Assembly: GCA_036023115.1 (NCBI GenBank)
Contig: JAYKKT010000056.1
Location: 3,282,001-3,346,000 of the forward strand
Direction: 5' to 3'
DNA length: 64,000 nucleotides
Source: Brasenia schreberi
Taxonomy: Eukaryota; Streptophyta; Magnoliopsida; Nymphaeales; Cabombaceae
A model generated the notes under the pieces. It had not been told where the DNA came from, ran no database searches, and saw only the letters and a program-made list of their open reading frames with translations. A program made the position numbers and the translations under genes. This document shows positions 48,045-62,925 of the stretch, in pieces. Each line of letters begins with the position of its first letter. Position 1 is the first letter of the stretch.

Positions 48045-49059
48045 ACTTTACGCGCGAGCGGGAACGGTTACGCGTAATCGCCTCCCTAGATTTTGGGCCA
48101 ACTAGCTAGGCTCTATTTAAGGGCCAACCTTCCCACTTGTAGAGGAGAGAGAGAGACTTGTAGAACCAAGAGAGAGAGTGTAGAGAAGAGCTGTGCAGAA
48201 CCGAACAGGTGCCACCACGGGTATAGTGCAAAAGTCTTCTTCAGTCGGGCGCTAGGAGCCTAGCACCGTGAACCTCCCCAGGTGCATTCAGCCATGCGCC
48301 TATTCCAAGCCTCAGCCGAGAACCCCTCCTCCCAACGCCCAACCACTTGAAGCTTCTTCCACAGGCACCAACCGAAGGGTCTTCAGCCCTTGACGCCCAA
48401 CCTTCATCCTTCTTCCTTCATCCTTCCATCCTTCAGCCAGGTGCACCGCAGGACCCTAGGGGCGCAGCCTTAGCGCCACAGCGTCAGTCAGGCGCACAGC
48501 ATACCCTAGGGCGTAGACCCAGCAAGGCACCTCAGCCGGGTGCCACGCGCCTCAAGACAATGAAGCCTCCGAGTGTTTCGCAAGGTTCATCAAGGCGCCC
48601 CAACCGAGTGCCACGCGCCTTAGGGCCGAAACCCCCTTTTGTTCCATAGCAACGTCAGCAAGTGCGGTACCCCACGCCCAGCCCCGTCAAGTGTCGAACG
48701 GTGCTTGCAGCCTAGCGCCAGCCTTCCTCCTTCATGCCGATCTTCATCCATCAAGCCGATTGGTGTTTTGGGAAGTTTGTGAACCTCCCTTGACCTTAGC
48801 TAGGCGAATCCAGCATGGGTTCATCCGAACTCTTAACTAGTGGATAGGAAACCTCGATCACAGGCGGGTGAACTAATTTGGGCATGTTGCTTGGTTTGAA
48901 TCAAAGTGTTGTTTCATTCACTTAACATTCTTGTCTCAAGCTTTGGAATCGGTGAAAAGATCGGTATAGTGAAGGGCTGATAGAATCCAAATGGATTCTA
49001 GCCATCATAGGTGTTAAAAACCTTTGAAAAATTTTTCTTCAAAAATTAACACCATGACA
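48045..49059 (+). repeat. 5' LTR (left-truncated) of the plus-strand chromovirus
   Basis: Matches 54250-55203 closely. Its right edge ACCATGACA is followed by a primer-binding site, fixing the 3' boundary at 49059. The first roughly 600 bp are missing where the 340-bp LTR abuts. It contains imperfect repeats of GCCACGCGCCT and AGCCTTAGCGCCACAG. Confidence 0.88.
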
Positions 49060-49062
49060 GTT

Positions 49063-49075
49063 TGGTATCAGAGTC
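49063..49075 (+). other. Primer-binding site of the plus-strand chromovirus
   Basis: TGGTATCAGAGTC matches the initiator tRNA-Met complement TGGTATCAGAGCC at 12 of 13 positions and lies 3 nt after the LTR end. Confidence 0.92.
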
Positions 49076-49800
49076 GTAGGCTTGATTCCCGGAGTTTTTG
49101 ATGAAGAAATTGATTGAAAACCAAATTTGGAACAAAACCAAAAATCGGAACAGGTGGATTTTACCGATTTTCAAACTCTATTTTGGAAAGGTTAAGTTTT
49201 TTGGAACAGAAATTAATTTGTTCTCAGGTGCAGTACTTTTGGTAGTAGTTGATAGAAAGTACTTGGTTGGAAGAAAACACATTGGCAGGTGTTCAGAAAA
49301 CTCGGCCGAAGTGGGCTTGAAAACCAGATTTGTAGAATCTGTGTTTTCACAAAAATCTATGGATTTTGGATCTATTTTGGTAAAACCTAAAACTAACAAA
49401 GTGCTTGTTAAGTGGCAGTAATACCTAGCAGGTTTAGGTGGACTTGTCAGCAGAGGATTCATCGGAAAAAGTGGTAGAAACTGCCGGAAAACTGCTTTTC
49501 AGCAAGTTATAGAAAAACCCAAAAATCTAGATTTTGGCATTTTTGGGCAGCGTGTTTGACTGAACAAACGAAGTCAGTTTCAGCCTATAGTTGTTCTCTG
49601 TAGTTCTGTCTACAGTCCTGTCACTTTGGATTTCAATTTCAGTGTCTGTACGCGTTTCGGGAGGAGTCTGAAGTCGGGTGAGAAGTCATCTGTGTAGTCT
49701 TCAGAAATTTTTCTAAGTCTGTAATTTGTTTCGGTTCGGCTATTGTTCGGTTGTATTGGTCTTGTAACTCAAATATATCATAATAAAATACCGAAGACCA

Positions 49801-50990
49801 TGAGGGCAGTAGGGAAAGAAGCCAGTCCTTCCCAACGGACTGAAGAAAATGACATTATGACTATTTTACTGCAGAGATTAGAGGCGTTACAAGCTAGCCA
49901 GGACTCTATGAGAGTAGCTCAAGACTCCATGAGAGCCACTCAGGACTCCATAAAGGCTAACCAGAACCAATTAGCCGTACAGGTTGCTAGACTTCAAAGG
50001 CAACCCGACATTGACATGAGAACCCCACTTCATACTCCGGTTTCCCCCGTATGTTCACGTGAAATGGCATGCACTTTTAACTTTGACTCATCGAAAGTGA
50101 AGATTCCCAAGCCGACACCCTTCAGTGGTGTTAGAGATAGGAAAGTTTTAGAAAATTTTCTATGGGATTTGCAGTGATATTTGGACGTATCCCAGGTAGC
50201 TGAAAATTACAGAGTTTTAGTAGCTACCATCTTTCTTAGAGACGATGCGAAGTTATGGTGGCGTACCTTAGAGGACGCAGCCACCAGTGATGGTGCCCCA
50301 CTTCCCACGACTTGGAAAGGTTTCTGCATGAAACTTAGGAAGCAGTTCACACCTACGAACTGTGGCCACAGAGCTAGAGAGCTTCTATCCAAACTTAGAT
50401 GCACAGGTACTCTACATGAGTATGTGCAAAATTTAGCTCCATACTCTTAGAAGTCAAGGGAATGCCAGAAGAGGACAAGTTGTTCTACTTCAAGCAGGGA
50501 TTGCAGCCCTGGGCCCAAGTTGAACTTAGGAGCCGTGATCCCTCGACCGTCATTGAGGCAATCGCAGCAGTTGAGATGTTTGTGGACTTGAGGTCTAGTA
50601 AGACTGATGAAAAATCCTAGAAAAAGGAGAAGAAATCTAGTAAGGGTAAGTCTAAGAAATGAAACAAAGAAAAGAAGGATAAGGGATCATCTGGGAAATC
50701 AAAGAAAGGATCAAATGGTAAAGGCAAAAACATGCCTCCAAGAGATTCGAAGAATAAGGATACATGTTTTATTTGTGGAGGTCCGCATTTGAAGGGATTT
50801 TGCCCTAAAAAGGCAAAAATCACTGCGATGATCGCTGAGGAAGCAGCAGAGGACGCTGGCCCTAGCTTCAGCGCCCAAGCAACGTTGTTCCAACTCTTAG
50901 GTGCCGCATGTGTGCGGGAAGAACCACGCCGTAGTTTGGTGTTCGTCGAAGCATAGTTAGGCACAACCGTAGTGCGAGCCTTAGCAGACA
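49801..50990 (+). pseudogene. Chromovirus gag and start of protease
   Basis: From ATG at 49801 (MRAVGKEASPS). A heptad-like stretch repeats QDSMR three times (about 49891-49960), a likely coiled coil. The gag body follows: KIPKPTPFSGVRDRKVLENFLWD, then a TGA at 50176, LRDDAKLWWRTL, and TWKGFCMKLRKQFTP. Frames shift after 50450. A zinc knuckle CFICGGPHLKGFC lies at 50765-50803. The protease active site near 50985 reads LADTDASHS, with Asp in place of the Gly of the Asp-Thr-Gly triad, so it would be inactive even without the stops. Confidence 0.87.
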
Positions 50991-50999
50991 CCGACGCAT

Positions 51000-52570
51000 C
51001 TCACTCGATTATTTCCACATCTCTAGCCACACAGTGGGGTTTATGGCCAGAGTAGTCCGAGCAACGATTGAAGACAGTTAACACGAGTGCTTCTAGAGTG
51101 GCTGGATTAGCCAGAGCTTGCAGTCTCAAAGTTGGGTGTTGGAGCGGTAGTTTGGATTTCATCGTCAGCACGATGGACGATTTTGGAGTAGTCCTTAGAT
51201 GCGACTTCTTCAGGGCAACGAGCATGATGGTTGCCCCACACCTCGGAGGTTTGGTGTGCGTGGATCCTACCCAGCCTGGATTCGTACCTCAATGCGACCC
51301 AGGTAAAGCTCCTAATATTCTAACCTGCGGAGTAATTTACTTGTCCCCAATGCAGCTCAAGACCGGCCTTCGGAAAGGCCACCCCACCTTGTTAGCAGTC
51401 TTGAGAGAAGATGAGATGGACTCTGGAGACTTTAGGATTCTACATGAGATCGAGCAGGTCTTGCTCGACTTCTAGGACATGATGCCGATAGATTTCTCGA
51501 AGACTTTACCACCTAGGCAGTGCACAGACCATGAGATCGTGCTAGAACCGGGGGTAAAGACACTAGCTCATGCCACGTATAGGATGAGTCCTCCAGAGCA
51601 GGAAGAGCTCTGAAAACAGTTGAGGGAGCTCTTGGAAGCAGGGATGATACAACCTTCAAAGTCACCCTTCGGATTGCCAGTACTATTTCAGAAGAAATCT
51701 GACTGTTCTCTACGGATGTGTGTGGATTATCGAGTATTGAACAAGGTAACGGTGAAGGACCGCTACCTGATCCCATTAGTAGCCGACCTTTTTGATTGAC
51801 TTGGCGGAGCCATGTGGTTTACGAAGTTAGACGTACGATCTGGTTACTGGCAGGTGAGAATTGCACCTGGGGATGAGGCCAAGACGGCCATGGTGACTTG
51901 ATACAGAGCATATGAGTTCCTGGTGATGCCTTTCGGACTCACGAATGCTCCAACGACATTCTGTAGGTTGATGAATGAGGTATTGGCAGCGTACATCGAC
52001 GAGTTCGTGGTTGTATATCTCGACGATATTGTGCTCTACAGTCGGACCCTGGATGAGCATGTCCGACACCTCATATTAGTCTTTGAGAGACTTAGGTCAC
52101 ACTCTCTTTATGTAAAGAGGGAAAAATGTGAGTTTGCGAGGAACACCATTACTTTTCTTGGACACATCATTGGCGAAGGTGAAATCCGCATGGACCTCAA
52201 GAAAGTTCGTGCCATTGAGGGATGGGAAACCCCCAGAGATGTTTCTGAGTTGAGAAGTTTCTTAGGTTTGGCCAACTATTATCGGAAGTTCATCAGAGAC
52301 TTTTCGAAGGTAGCAGCGCCATTGACCGAGTTACTGAAGAAGGGAAGAACTTGGGATTGGACACCCAAGTGTGTAGAGTCATTCGAGGCCCTTAAAGCCT
52401 TGATTTGTCAGGAACCAATACTACATCTTCCATATTTCATCAGCCCTTTGAGGTACATACGGACGCGAGTGACCAAGCACTCGGAGGTGTTCTTACCCAG
52501 GATGGATACCCTATAGCTTTCGAGAGTAGGAAGCTGAAGGATGCAGAGACTCGGTACCCCGCACAGGATA
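51000..52570 (+). pseudogene. Chromovirus protease end, reverse transcriptase and partial RNase H
   Basis: The frame 51068-51475 continues the protease (LDFIVSTMDDFGVVLRCDFF). RT begins near 51510 with several stops ([27 protein letters not shown]). The frame 51923-52516 is the best preserved: MPFGLTNAPTTFCRLMN, VVVYLDDIVLYSR with catalytic YLDD near 52020, CEFARNTITFLGHII, and ELRSFLGLANYYRKFI. RNase H starts in the next frame (EVHTDASDQALGGVL, AFESRKLKDAETRYP) and stops after the Asp-Lys at about 52570, where a deletion joins it to the integrase region. Confidence 0.92.
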
Positions 52571-53675
52571 AAGTTGAGCAACGTCAACCAGTTGGTTTGC
52601 TCCAACCTCTTCCTATTCCAAAGAGACCTTGGAAATCTGTTTCCATGGACTTCATCTCAAGATTGCCTAGAGTAGATGACTTCGAGTTGATCTTGGTGAT
52701 TATTGATCGGTTCTCGAAGTACGGTGTCTTCATACCCGCACCACGTGAGTGTAGTGCGAAAGAGACGGCCAATCTGTTCTTCAGAAATGTGGTTAAACAT
52801 TTCGACGTTTCGGAAGAGATTGTCAGTAATCGCGATGCTCGCTTTACCAGTCAGCTTTGGATTGAGCTATTTCGGTTGATAGAAACTTGTCTCCTATTCT
52901 CATCATCTCAGCACCCACAAACCGACGGACAGATAGAACGACTCAACGCGATGCTTAAGGAGTACTTGCGTCATTATGTATCCGCAAGCTAGAAGAATTA
53001 TCCCTTCTGGAGGTAGCGTAGTACAATTACAAATCACATAAAAGCTCGTCTACTAGGAAGACTCCTTTTGAGCTTACATTGGGTTGACAGCCGCTTGGAC
53101 CCCTAGAGCTTGTAGAAGGGAATGAGACTGGTCATTGTCCCGTAGCCTTGCGTGAGATATGCGATAGGCAGACGACGTACAAGGAAGCGAAAGCTTCGCT
53201 CGAGAGAGTTGGGGCCCGTATGATCAAGTAGGCAAACAAGCATCGGAGGGCAGTTGAGTTTGAGGTTGGAGACTTTGTTTGGCTTCGGATACTGGACTAT
53301 ATCCGAAAGCAGGTGTACAAAGGCAGTCACATGGGCTTGAAGCTAAAGTACGACGGACCATTCAAGGTGATACAGAGGGTAGGTGTTGTTGCCCACTGGA
53401 GTTGCCCGATCGACTGAAGATCCATCCAGTCATCCACGTGTCGCAGTTGAAGAAGTATTTCGAAGACCCAGAGAGGTTGGATCGTCGACCACCACCGCTG
53501 GTCCGAGAGGACATACCAGCAGTTGAGGCCATCATCGCTCACCGAGTCCGGGGAGCCGGACCTCGCAGGCAGACTCAGTATCTAGTCAGGTGGACAGGCA
53601 GAAATGCAGATGACGATTCATGGGTGCCATGCGCATAGTTGTGGCAGTACGAGCAGTTGCTGAGAGACTACCACA
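52571..53675 (+). pseudogene. Chromovirus integrase core and chromodomain
   Basis: Right after the deletion comes VEQRQPVGLLQPLPIPKRPW, the stretch that normally precedes the integrase core. The core shows SVSMDFISRLPR (first Asp), IVSNRDARFTSQLW (second Asp) and HPQTDGQIERLNAM (Glu), so D,D,E are all present. A TAG after YVSAS and later shifts break the frame. The chromodomain is in 53279-53638: HPVIHVSQLKKYFEDP, VEAIIAHRVRG, QYLVRWTGRNADDDSWVP. Stop TAG at 53636. The integrase zinc-binding region is missing. Confidence 0.93.
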
Positions 53676-55203
53676 CAGCTTCATCATGTGTAAAGTGTAC
53701 TTAGTCCATGTACATATACGTCTTTGTAATGGTCGGGTGTGTTTATAAACCCGAGCCAAGTCATGTGAACCTAGGTCTAGTCGAGTTAGGTCTAAGTCGA
53801 GACTAGGTCGTGTCTAGGTTAGACGTGTGAGTCAAATTGGGTTGAGTCGAACCGAGCCTAGTTGGTTAGGAATTAGCTGGGCATGGGTTAGGTCAAGTTG
53901 GTCCATTAAGCTTGACCAAGGCAAAGTCAGTTTAACCCTAGGTTAGGTGTGGTTCGGTCCTAATAGGGTCAAGGTGACCCGAGTCCTAGGTAGGTCTAGG
54001 TTGGTCTAGGTCTTGGCCAAGTGGGTTCGGCTAGGGCAGGGTTGGTCTAGGTGGTTAGGAACCAGCTAGGACACTTGGCGCCTGGCCGAATATCGGTTAG
54101 AGCCCCAAGGGACAGGTGGCGGCCCCCGTTGTGTGCCAGGGCCAGCACACCCGCACCCTGTGGTCGGGTGGACAGGTGGAAGCCTCACTAGGGGCGCGCA
54201 CCTCAGACAGCACCCCGTGCTTATCGGGCGTTGCAGGCTAGTGCCTCGCACCCCAAAGTGCGGGAGCGGTTATGCGTAACCGTCTCCCTGGATTTGAGGC
54301 CAACTGGCCAGGCTCTATTTAAGGGCCAACCTTCCCACTTGCAGAGGAGAGAGAGGGACTTGCATAACCAAGAGAGAGAGTGCAGAGAAGAGTTGTGCAG
54401 AACCGGACAGGTGCCGCCATGGGTGTAGTGCAGAAGTCTTCTTCAGCCGGGCGCCAGGAGCCTAGCATCGTGAACCTCCCCAGGTGCCTTCAACCGTGCG
54501 CCTCTTTCCAGCCTCAACCGAGAACCCCTCCTCCCGATGCCCAACCACTTGAAGCTTCTTCCACAAGCGCCAACCGAAGGGTCTTCAACCCTTGACGCCC
54601 AACCTTCATCCTTCTTCCTTCAGCCAAGTGCACCGTAGGACCCCAGGGGCGCAGCCTTAGCGCCACAACGTCAGCCGGGCGCATAGCATACCCCAGGGCG
54701 GAGCCTTAGTGCCGCAGCATCCAGCAAGGTGCCTCAGCCGGGTGCCACGCACCTCAGGACAGCGAAGCCTCCCCATATTCCCCAGGGTTCAGCAAGGCGT
54801 CACAGCCGAGTGCCACGCGCCTTAGGGCCGAAACCCCCTTTTGTTCCACAGCAACGTCAGCAGGTGTGGTACCCCGCGCCCAACCCCGTCAAGTGCCGAA
54901 CGGTGCTTGTAGCCCAGCGCCAGCCTTCCTCCTTCAGGCCAGTCTTCATCCATCAAGCTGATTGGTATTTTGGGAAGTTTGTGAACCTCCCTTGACCTTA
55001 GCTAGGCAAATCCAGCGTGGGTTCATCCGAACTCTTAACTAGTGGATAGGAAACTCTAATCACAGGCGGGTGAATTGTTTTGGGCGTGTTGCTTGGTTTT
55101 AATCAAAGTGTTGTTTCATTCACTTAGCATTCTTGTCTCAAGCTTTGGAATCGGTGAAAAGATCGGTATAGTGAAGGGCTGATAGAATCCAAACAGATTC
55201 TAG
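53676..55203 (+). repeat. 3' LTR of the plus-strand chromovirus, both ends lost
   Basis: Corresponds to the reverse complement of 43734-44926 and to 48045-49012. Its first 55 bp and the polypurine tract are missing: ACTACCACACAGC is joined to TTCATCATGTG. Its last 47 bp (TAGGTGTTAAAAACC to ACCATGACA in the other copy) are also missing; sequence changes at GCCATCAC (55203). Confidence 0.87.
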
Positions 55204-55655
55204 CCATCACTAATCTGTCATGCCCTGACCGTCGGAAGAGCTGACGGGCCTTGCAATGTGACCGACACCCTACTCTCGAGTCGGATAAGCTTTAGCGGAT
55301 TTCACAAGTGCAGCAGAATTAACAATTCAAGCGGCCTCTGATAGGGAATGTGAGTTGGGCCCCTCCCCCGGATGCTAAGTGTCTGGAATGAGGCTTAGCA
55401 TCCGTTTAACTCACACCACGCAACACGGCAAATGTTTGAGAGCATAGGCAATAAAGGCATGTTTAATGCAAAGCCAATTGGCAATAGCTTTATTGATAGC
55501 AGAAAGGAGTGTGCGGCCCCGACGCACTACATTGGTATGTTAGGGGCGGGTCGTTTGGAGATAGCAAGGATACTTGAGAATAAATAAGAAAGCAGATTAT
55601 ATTGAGTGGGGGTTTCGGCCCTGAGGCGTGTGGCACTCGACTGGGGCGAAAAGCA
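55204..55655 (-). repeat. Mixed LTR fragments in inverse orientation
   Basis: Begins TGTCATGCCCTGACCG (55207). At about 55545-55605 it matches, inverted, the polyadenylation region of the 340-bp LTR (GATAGCAAGGATACTTGAG and following). At 55612-55655 it has the inverted chromovirus LTR fragment TTTCGGCCCTGAGGCG. Parts of 55220-55540 are from an LTR-like sequence with no other copy here. Confidence 0.6.
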
Positions 55656-55901
55656 CGACTAGTTTTGTAGACAAAGTTCATACAAGCTACCCGACTGACG
55701 AACCTCTAAAGATAATGTAGTAGGAAGTACAAATTATACAGCTACTAATCATCATAGTTGATGTTTGAAACCCTAATTATTACTGGTTTATCTTTGAATT
55801 AGTTCTAAGTTAGAAAATTTAGCTTTTCTGCCAGTCCACAACTGAAACTCTTAGATGTATGTATGTATATTATATACATGTGTGTGTGAGAGAATGTATG
55901 T

Positions 55902-55991
<90 letters not shown>

Positions 55992-56951
55992 TGCATATAC
56001 CTCAACGCCCATCGACAATTGAATTCATATATATATATGCAATAGATGCATGTGAAAATGCTACTAACATGTATATATTACTTCATTTACCTGCATGAAG
56101 AATGATGTATCATGCTGCTTAACTGAAGTAGTATGGGTAAGATGTAACTGATTGATAGAATCTAACAAAATAAATCGACGTGTCCTCTAAATGTACCACT
56201 CAATGTATAACTTGTCACACTCATGAAATCATATTGTTGTGACTCCAAATTCCTCAAGATCAAAACAATGTGAACGTTGTGCCTCTAAAGTAGTGTCATG
56301 TGACTCATATTGTACCTCATATGCATGGGACTTTGCAAGTTTCTTTGCAATAAATGATGTTATCATTGTAATTAGGATGCCTTCAAGATGATCAAATTGA
56401 CAAACTACATGATCTGTCATATAAAGTTCTACAATATGTACATAATGAATGCATCATGGTATTTGGATAACTTATATGCCTTGCAATCCATATATTTTGT
56501 AGAACTATATGACTATCAGTCAATCTATATTATATAAATAAAATATAAAATTATATAACATAAAGTTTGTGTTTAGTTAAAAGATTAAGAACATAGTTGA
56601 AAATTCGCAAAATACTTGTTTTGCCATCATCAAATCCAATTGTTTATGTATTTACTAAGGTGATCAACAATTGATTGCTCGTGACACATATTTTACATTA
56701 ATTAACCTACTCGTGGTTTCCCATCCAATTATATACTAACTCTAAATACTAAGAAGTACTCATAAATTCATACCCACAATTAAAATATATAACTTTTTAA
56801 ATTCTGAAAAATGATTATATAGAAGATACAAATAACAAGCAACAATAGTATAAGTTCTTAGTTAAAGCAAAGAAGCATGTCCATTAAGTTGTGCTTCTAT
56901 ATATGATGCCTTTCCTAGCTGTTTATATAAATAGACTAATGTTGTAACACC
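55656..56951. other. AT-rich stretch with microsatellite, no gene
   Basis: An (AT)n(GATA)n(GA)n compound microsatellite lies at 55905-55987. Several ATGCATGC and TATATATG stretches follow. No open frame shows a domain I know. Confidence 0.7.
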
Positions 56952-57360
56952 TCATGCATAATTGCTCACTCTCCAAAAGTCATGTGCTAGTAGATTTACG
57001 ATTGTTATTGGTACTTTATTTCTACACTTATTCTGATATAATATATAACTTAGTTGATATAACAAATATAATAAAACTTTATTTTCGTTACTTACTTTCC
57101 TTCTTGAGAAACTAGTTCGGAACACCTCAAACTTAATGACTTCGGACTTAATCAATACTCATCTTCAACATATCACTCAAAATGTCTTCCTTGCTTGTAG
57201 ACATAGTCTCTTTTGTCAAGGCAATAAGTTGTCCTTCTATTGGAAGATCAAATATATCGTAGATGTTATGAAGTGTGATAGTCATATTACCCCATGACAT
57301 GTAGAAGGTGTTTGTGTCTGGTTGCCAATGCTCGATAAAAAAGCAAACAACAACATATGG
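56952..57360 (-). pseudogene. Plant mobile domain (MAIN-like) fragment
   Basis: On the minus strand, 57340-57180 reads VVCFFIEHWQPDTNTFYM, then WGNMTITLHNIYDIFDLPIEGQ, the signature start of the plant mobile domain (WxPxTNTFHLxxGE.TITLxDV..LxGLPIxG in the family). After a broken linker, 57155-56952 gives LLYLLYQLSYILYQNKCRNKV followed by LLAHDFWRVS, matching the later RAxLLYLLGxxLFPDKSGNxV and WG segments. The domain is found in MAIN/MAIL proteins and in plant transposons; in Arabidopsis MAIN and MAIL1 help silence transposons. Here several frames are needed, the ends are missing and it is surely a pseudogene or transposon cargo. Confidence 0.78.
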
Positions 57361-60279
<2,919 letters not shown>

Positions 60280-61990
60280 TAAATCATGACGGAGTCAACT
60301 TGGTTTAGGATGTGTTTGGAATTGAGCTCTAGACGCCATATATTAAGGTCGATTATAAGCCATATCTCGAATGGGTTAACACCTGCCCTGAGAGGCTTCA
60401 AGGTGAAGTTCACAACCTTGTCGAGGCAAGATGACAAATACCTTGGTAAACACTTGGCACAATTCACCCTCGAATATGTAGAGTTGGGTAACAATGAGTT
60501 GCACAATTTTAAACTCTTTGTGTCATCCCTCACAGGCCAATCATATGCTTAGCCATACATCATTGAAGTTTGGGTCGAGTCACAGGTGGGATGAGATGAA
60601 GAAAGTGTTTCTCAAATGCTATAACAAGATTCCTCTATAGCTGACTCCCACCAACTTGATGAATCTTTAACAGAAAGCTAGAGAAATTATCAAAGTCTTT
60701 TTCGAAAAGTTTCACAAGTTGATCACTCGCTGCTAGATGTAGTTTTCTAAGGTCCAATATATGGCTTTAGCATGAAACTGCTTGCTTTCAGAGATCAAGA
60801 AGAGGTTGGTAGGTCATTTCTACTTAACCTTAGTGTAGTTGGCTAATTGAGCGATAAAGGTAGAAAATATCTTAAATATACAAGCACGAAGGACCAAAGG
60901 AAACCTACCACCAAGCTCTAAGTTCTTGTTTAGAGGATACGATGTAGGAGATTGATGAGGAGTCTGATTCAGTCGAAATTATGATAACCGAATTAACTCA
61001 ACAACCACCATATATTTGTAACGCTCTTCTGCTCCCAAATTGAAAAGAGAAGGTAATTGATGAAAAGGAACCACAACTTTTTGATACGTCAGAAGGTGAT
61101 CAAAATTTTGATTTGCTCCTTAAAGATCGGTAAATTCGCCTCTCCGAGAGTCACTTGATACCCTCTCGAGATGAACTAAATAAGATATCGTGATACTACA
61201 AATGACACAACTTGATCTCGCAAGGCATACACCAATCTGTCAAGTTTTGCACTGCCAATAAAAAGGCTATTGAAGGAGGTCACCTCAAACTAGCAAAAAA
61301 GTGATTAGAACTGATGAGACCCCATTTTCGACTATAGATGCCACAATCAAAGATGGCCTCATGTTGCCATTTTGCACTATTATAGTAGAGAGAACACAAA
61401 TGTTGCCAGATCGAAATGGTAAAGAATGAGCATTGAGCCAATCCAACCTATGTCAAGTTGAGGCAAAGCACTCGAGGTCAAGAAAAGAATGGTGGGCGAC
61501 GATGAACGAGAACTACATAGATCTGTTCATTTTCCTAACCAACCTACTGTTCTGCAAGTTTGAGAGGCTTCACGATAGAGGCAGGGACCTCATTCTTAGC
61601 CTCAAGAGGTGCAACAAAGATAGGCCTTGAGAGATGCTGCAACCTCGCCATCGGGGATCCGTCCAACAACAACCCATGTGCTGCCTTGTAGAAGGTATTC
61701 CCATTTCAAGTCTTGGAGATAGAGTCACACCAAACCTAGTGACACATCATCATCAACGACACCATTGTCGGGTTGTCGAGGTGTATGTGCAAGATGGTAT
61801 AACCACTTTGGATATCTCAATAGAAAGAGATCATGTCCAATGGAGAGGTTGTATGATCACACCCTATATCAATCCAAAGGTAGATCAATGGTTAGAAAGC
61901 TCTTGACCGAAACAGCAGCCCTAACCTCGTTATTGGTAGCCCACACGTACTCAAAACAACAGGCTCAGAGAAGAAGGGCAAACTCCAAAC
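60280..61990 (+). pseudogene. Ty3/gypsy gag-protease remnant
   Basis: Frame 60286-60552 gives the gag domain start LRGFKVKFTTLSRQDD then HLAQFTLEYVELGNNELHNFKLFVSSLTG, typical of plant gypsy gag. The downstream body is in broken frames. Near 61130-61310 the zinc-like region LIPSRDELNK, HNLISQGIHQSVKFC and KKAIEGGHLK is readable, which corresponds to the KWHNSxxHxTxxC region of such gags. The protease part after 61400 is very decayed. No RT follows. Confidence 0.7.
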
Positions 61991-62559
61991 AACCCAAGGA
62001 AGAGTTCTCGTCTACTCACATATCCTAATCTTCTATACCACATATTCACATCACCATAAAATATAATAAATATAAGTAGAAGAATTTGCTTCATTATTTA
62101 AAACAATGAGTTTAAAAAAACAATGCTCATAATTAAAAGTGCTAGAAAAAAAATGCGCCCATGCTTTCCTACAACTACTTTTTGAGGATCAAACCTAGGT
62201 GCAAATCTCTTCTTAACCAAGACAAGCACAAATATCAATGAATAAAACAAATATATCTAAAATATTAATCCTGAAATACCCAACTTCTAGAACATCTATA
62301 TAGGTATTATTTCTCAAATAAACCCAATATTCTCTAGGTTGATACTCCTTATCAATAGCTCTCTCCTTGCTACAACTAAAGCATCTTATTCAGGAAGTTG
62401 TTCGTGTGATTTCTTGAATGTTGGACCACTTTTTTGCCAAATTTGTCACCCTTTATTTGACCGCTTTTTCTTTTGATGAGTTTTGGAGTTAGACTCGATA
62501 TCATCTTACGCAAAGAGTATATTTTCTTTTTTGTGCTTATTTATATGCTCCTATTCAAT
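61991..62559. other. AT-rich DNA, no recognised gene
   Basis: Nothing recognised; the right part may be the decayed end of the minus-strand copia gag. Confidence 0.5.
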
Positions 62560-62925
62560 AGTTAATTTTAGTGGGAGCTTAGTAAGAGTGATGTTAGAAT
62601 TAAGCCTAGTGCTATAATGACCATGTTTCAAGATGATGATAAACTAATCATAATAGTCGTGATTTATATTGGATCAAGGATAATTGTTTTAGCAATAATT
62701 AAGTCTCTAACCATGACTAACATTTTGTTCACATGTTCTACAATATTATTTGCTTCCTTCATCCTATTGGAGTTGTATTTCTGAGGGAGAAGCTGAACAT
62801 GTATCCAATTGTTGTATCATATTTGGCTGATATAGACTCAAACATCTCTTTAGTTGTTTAATATTGCTCAAAGACTTGAATAAGGTCATCCTCTTTATAG
62901 GTTAAAATAATGGAGGTTAATATAA
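62560..62925 (-). pseudogene. Ty1/copia gag (UBN2-type) remnant
   Basis: Minus-strand reading in two frames gives KEMFESISAKYDTT, HVQLL then KYNSNRMKEANNIVEHVNKM, LVMVRDL, and after stops ITTIMISLSSS and NMVIIALG. The order and motifs are those of copia-type gag (AKYDTTxxxHVQLLLQKFNSYKMKE and LPPSWNxVVxAL in relatives). Decayed, with at least two stops and one shift. Confidence 0.7.

Larger units (their letters stand above)
49060..53675 (+). mobile_element. Plus-strand chromovirus internal region
   Basis: Contains a primer-binding site, gag, protease, RT, partial RNase H, integrase core and chromodomain on the plus strand between two LTRs of the same family (48045-49059 and 53676-55203). It has many stops and a large internal deletion. 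The first 700 bp (49076-49800) are leader without domains. Confidence 0.92.

Noticed and set aside
48347..48649. Open frame of 100 residues rich in Pro and Gln
   Set aside because: Located in the LTR and repeated with changes in the other copies (54729-54995); no conserved reading frame.
55805..56005. Minus-strand frame rich in Tyr-Ile repeats
   Set aside because: Pure translation of the AT/GA microsatellite. The same applies to 58906-59133.
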